Assembly (NCBI GenBank): GCA_039916225.1
Contig: JBDSLU010000327.1
Span: forward strand, 1 to 45,549
Reading direction: 5' to 3'
Source: JBDSLU01 sp039916225
GTDB taxonomy: Bacteria; Acidobacteriota; Vicinamibacteria; Vicinamibacterales; Vicinamibacteraceae
DNA: 45,549 bases
Shown: one piece after another, positions 44,040-45,549 of the stretch
Numbering within the stretch: the first letter of the stretch is position 1
Layout of the letters: the number at the start of each line of letters is the position of its first letter
Notes under the pieces: generated by a model
The model's database searches: none
The model's input: the letters and a program-made list of their open reading frames with translations, nothing else
Told to the model about the DNA's origin: nothing
Translations under genes and position numbers: made by a program

Positions 44040-45549
44040 GACTGCTCGCCGCCATGGTCGGCCTCGTGGTGGCCGCGACGACCGCGCACCACGCCACGAG
44101 CGGGGCGACGCCGCAGCGCGACGACACGCCGTTCGTCGCCGGGGCCAATTGCTTCGCCTGCCACAACGGGCTCATCGCTCCGAGCGGCGAGGACGTCTCG
44201 ATCGGCGCCGCCTGGCAGGCGTCGATGATGGCCCACTCGGCGCGCGATCCCTACTGGCAGGCCGCACTGCGCCGCGAAATGCTCGACCACCCCGGCCGCG
44301 CCGCCGAGATCCAGCAGGAGTGCGCCGCGTGCCACATGCCGATGGCTGCGCGCACCGGCCCGGTCGACGTGTTCGCGCTGCTGGCCAGCTCGCCGCCAGG
44401 GGAGGCAGGCGGACCCGCCGCGGAGCGTGCGGCCCTGGCTCGCGACGGCGTTTCCTGCACGGTCTGCCACCAGATCCAGCCTGACGGCCTCGGCACGGCG
44501 GCCGTCGAGAACGGACGCTTCCACGTGCTCGGCGTCGCGTCGGAACGTCCAGTCTTCGGCCCTCACGCGATCGAGCCGGGGCTGGCGCGCGTGATGCATT
44601 CGTCGTCGCGCTTCCGGCCGACCGAGGGACGTCACCTCCAGTCCGCGGCGCTCTGCGCAACCTGCCACTCGTTGACGACGCACGCGCTCGACGCCGGTGG
44701 CGCGGTCGTCGGGTCACTTCCCGAGCAGATGCCGTACGCGGAGTGGCAGCGCAGCGTCTACGCTGGAACCGCGGCGGGTTCGAGCGAGGGGCGGACGTGC
44801 CAGGACTGCCACATGCCGCCGGTGGCGGAGCCGACCGCGATTGCCAGCGTGCTCGGCGAGCCGCGCGACGCGCTGTCGCGGCACACCTTCGTCGGGGCCA
44901 ACGCCTTCATGCTGCGGCTGCTCGATCGCCATCGCGACGTGCTGGCCGTCGAGGCGCCGTCGGCGGCGCTGGCCGCGGCGGCGAGGCGCGCCGAGCAGCT
45001 CCTCACGACATCGACCGCGACGGTCGCCCTCGGCCCGGCCCGTGTCGAGGGCGACGCGGTGATCGTCGACGTGACGGTATCGAACCTGGCCGGTCACAAG
45101 CTGCCGACCGGCTACCCGTCGCGGCGGGTGTGGATCGAGTTCACGGCGACCGACGCGGCCGGCCGGGTCGTGTTCTCGTCCGGGGCCCTCTCGGCCGACG
45201 GTCGCATCGTCGGCAACGACGCCGACGCCAGCCCGATCGCCATCGAGCCGCACCATGACGAGATCGCGCGCGGCGAGGACGTCCAGATCTACGAGGCGAC
45301 GATGGTCGATGCCGCCGGCGTCGCGACCACCGGGCTGCTCTCCGGCGTGGGCTATGCGAAGGACAACCGGCTGCTGCCGCGTGGCTTCGATCCCGCCGGC
45401 GCGCCGGCGGCGATCGCGGTGCGCGGTGAGGCGAGCACGGATGCCAATTTCATCGGCGGCAGCGATCGCGTTCGCTACCGCGTGGCCGGCCTCGCCGGCT
45501 CAGCCCGCGGCGCGCTCCGCCTCGAGGCCGTGCTGCGCTACCAGCCGAT
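44033..45549 (+). CDS. Pentahaem c-type cytochrome (3' end beyond window)
   Basis: Open from ATG 44033 to the right edge, about 505 codons. It overlaps the barrel gene by 7 bp; GTG 44036 is the alternative. Signal peptide LLAAMVGLVVAATTAHHATS. Five CxxCH sites: CFACH (44150), CAACH (44321), CTVCH (44456), CATCH (44654), CQDCH (44798). After the last haem come HTFVGANAFMLRLL and a beta-sandwich-like part with VSNLAGHKLPTGYPSRRVW, typical of cytochrome c554-like multihaem proteins. Periplasmic or surface electron carrier; it probably exchanges electrons with the preceding cytochrome-barrel protein. Confidence 0.88.
   Translation, partial: MVRLLAAMVGLVVAATTAHHATSGATPQRDDTPFVAGANCFACHNGLIAPSGEDVSIGAAWQASMMAHSARDPYWQAALRREMLDHPGRAAEIQQECAACHMPMAARTGPVDVFALLASSPPGEAGGPAAERAALARDGVSCTVCHQIQPDGLGTAAVENGRFHVLGVASERPVFGPHAIEPGLARVMHSSSRFRPTEGRHLQSAALCATCHSLTTHALDAGGAVVGSLPEQMPYAEWQRSVYAGTAAGSSEGRTCQDCHMPPVAEPTAIASVLGEPRDALSRHTFVGANAFMLRLLDRHRDVLAVEAPSAALAAAARRAEQLLTTSTATVALGPARVEGDAVIVDVTVSNLAGHKLPTGYPSRRVWIEFTATDAAGRVVFSSGALSADGRIVGNDADASPIAIEPHHDEIARGEDVQIYEATMVDAAGVATTGLLSGVGYAKDNRLLPRGFDPAGAPAAIAVRGEASTDANFIGGSDRVRYRVAGLAGSARGALRLEAVLRYQP

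Overview
The window is GC-rich, densely packed bacterial chromosome with many GTG starts and many 4-base ATGA or GTGA overlaps between genes. The gene style suggests an Acidobacteriota member, perhaps Vicinamibacteria-like: remnants of Oar-type TonB-dependent receptors, a signalling protein with a TolB/FlgO-like output module, CHASE2 and LysM signalling parts, and multihaem cytochromes. This assignment is an inference from style. There is no rRNA or marker gene to prove it.

Region 1 (1-8638, all minus strand) is one tightly packed operon. Read in transcription order it encodes a Gfo/Idh/MocA dehydrogenase resembling D-apiose dehydrogenase, a sugar-binding lipoprotein, permease, double-domain ATPase, second permease, AraC regulator, a secreted GH140-type apiosidase-like hydrolase, and a truncated NAD-binding protein resembling D-apionate oxidoisomerase. 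Together these read as a self-contained system that releases, imports and oxidises the branched pectin sugar D-apiose. Later pathway enzymes would lie beyond the left edge.

Region 2 (8639-11600) starts with an eroded junction holding a TonB-receptor tail and an N-terminal fragment of another secreted protein. A VKOR-thioredoxin fusion, a PilT-type ATPase and a KdpE-like winged-helix fragment follow. Region 3 (11733-21762) is a potassium-uptake island. Kup is on the plus strand. On the minus strand the order is membrane histidine kinase, kdpE, a small membrane ORF, kdpF, kdpA, kdpB, kdpC and a separate KdpD N-terminal protein. KdpD is therefore split into two genes at opposite ends of the locus. 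Three CCTGAA-like repeats spaced 11 bp apart precede the transport genes.

Region 4 (21900-26500) holds a broken MEDS-domain gene abutting a TonB-receptor fragment, a divergent TetR/SDR pair sharing two palindromic operators, a secreted endonuclease/exonuclease/phosphatase-family lipoprotein, a small ORF and tRNA-Arg(TCT). Region 5 (26496-35691) has a lysine-rich histone-tail-like protein, a membrane signalling protein divergent from a 1011-residue beta-helix plus beta-propeller protein, two small secreted proteins, Uup (ABC-F), a 161-bp MITE-like element with 28-bp terminal inverted repeats, and a subclass B3 metallo-beta-lactamase of the Gln116 type.

Region 6 (35715-45549) contains a histidine kinase with a greatly enlarged low-complexity ATP lid, modBC without modA, a CHASE2 hybrid kinase preceded by a LysM remnant, and a plus-strand overlapping trio. 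The trio is a conserved secreted protein, a cytochrome c fused to a probable outer-membrane beta-barrel, and a pentahaem cytochrome c cut by the right edge. The trio is the most unusual candidate system here: a possible self-contained electron conduit across the outer membrane.
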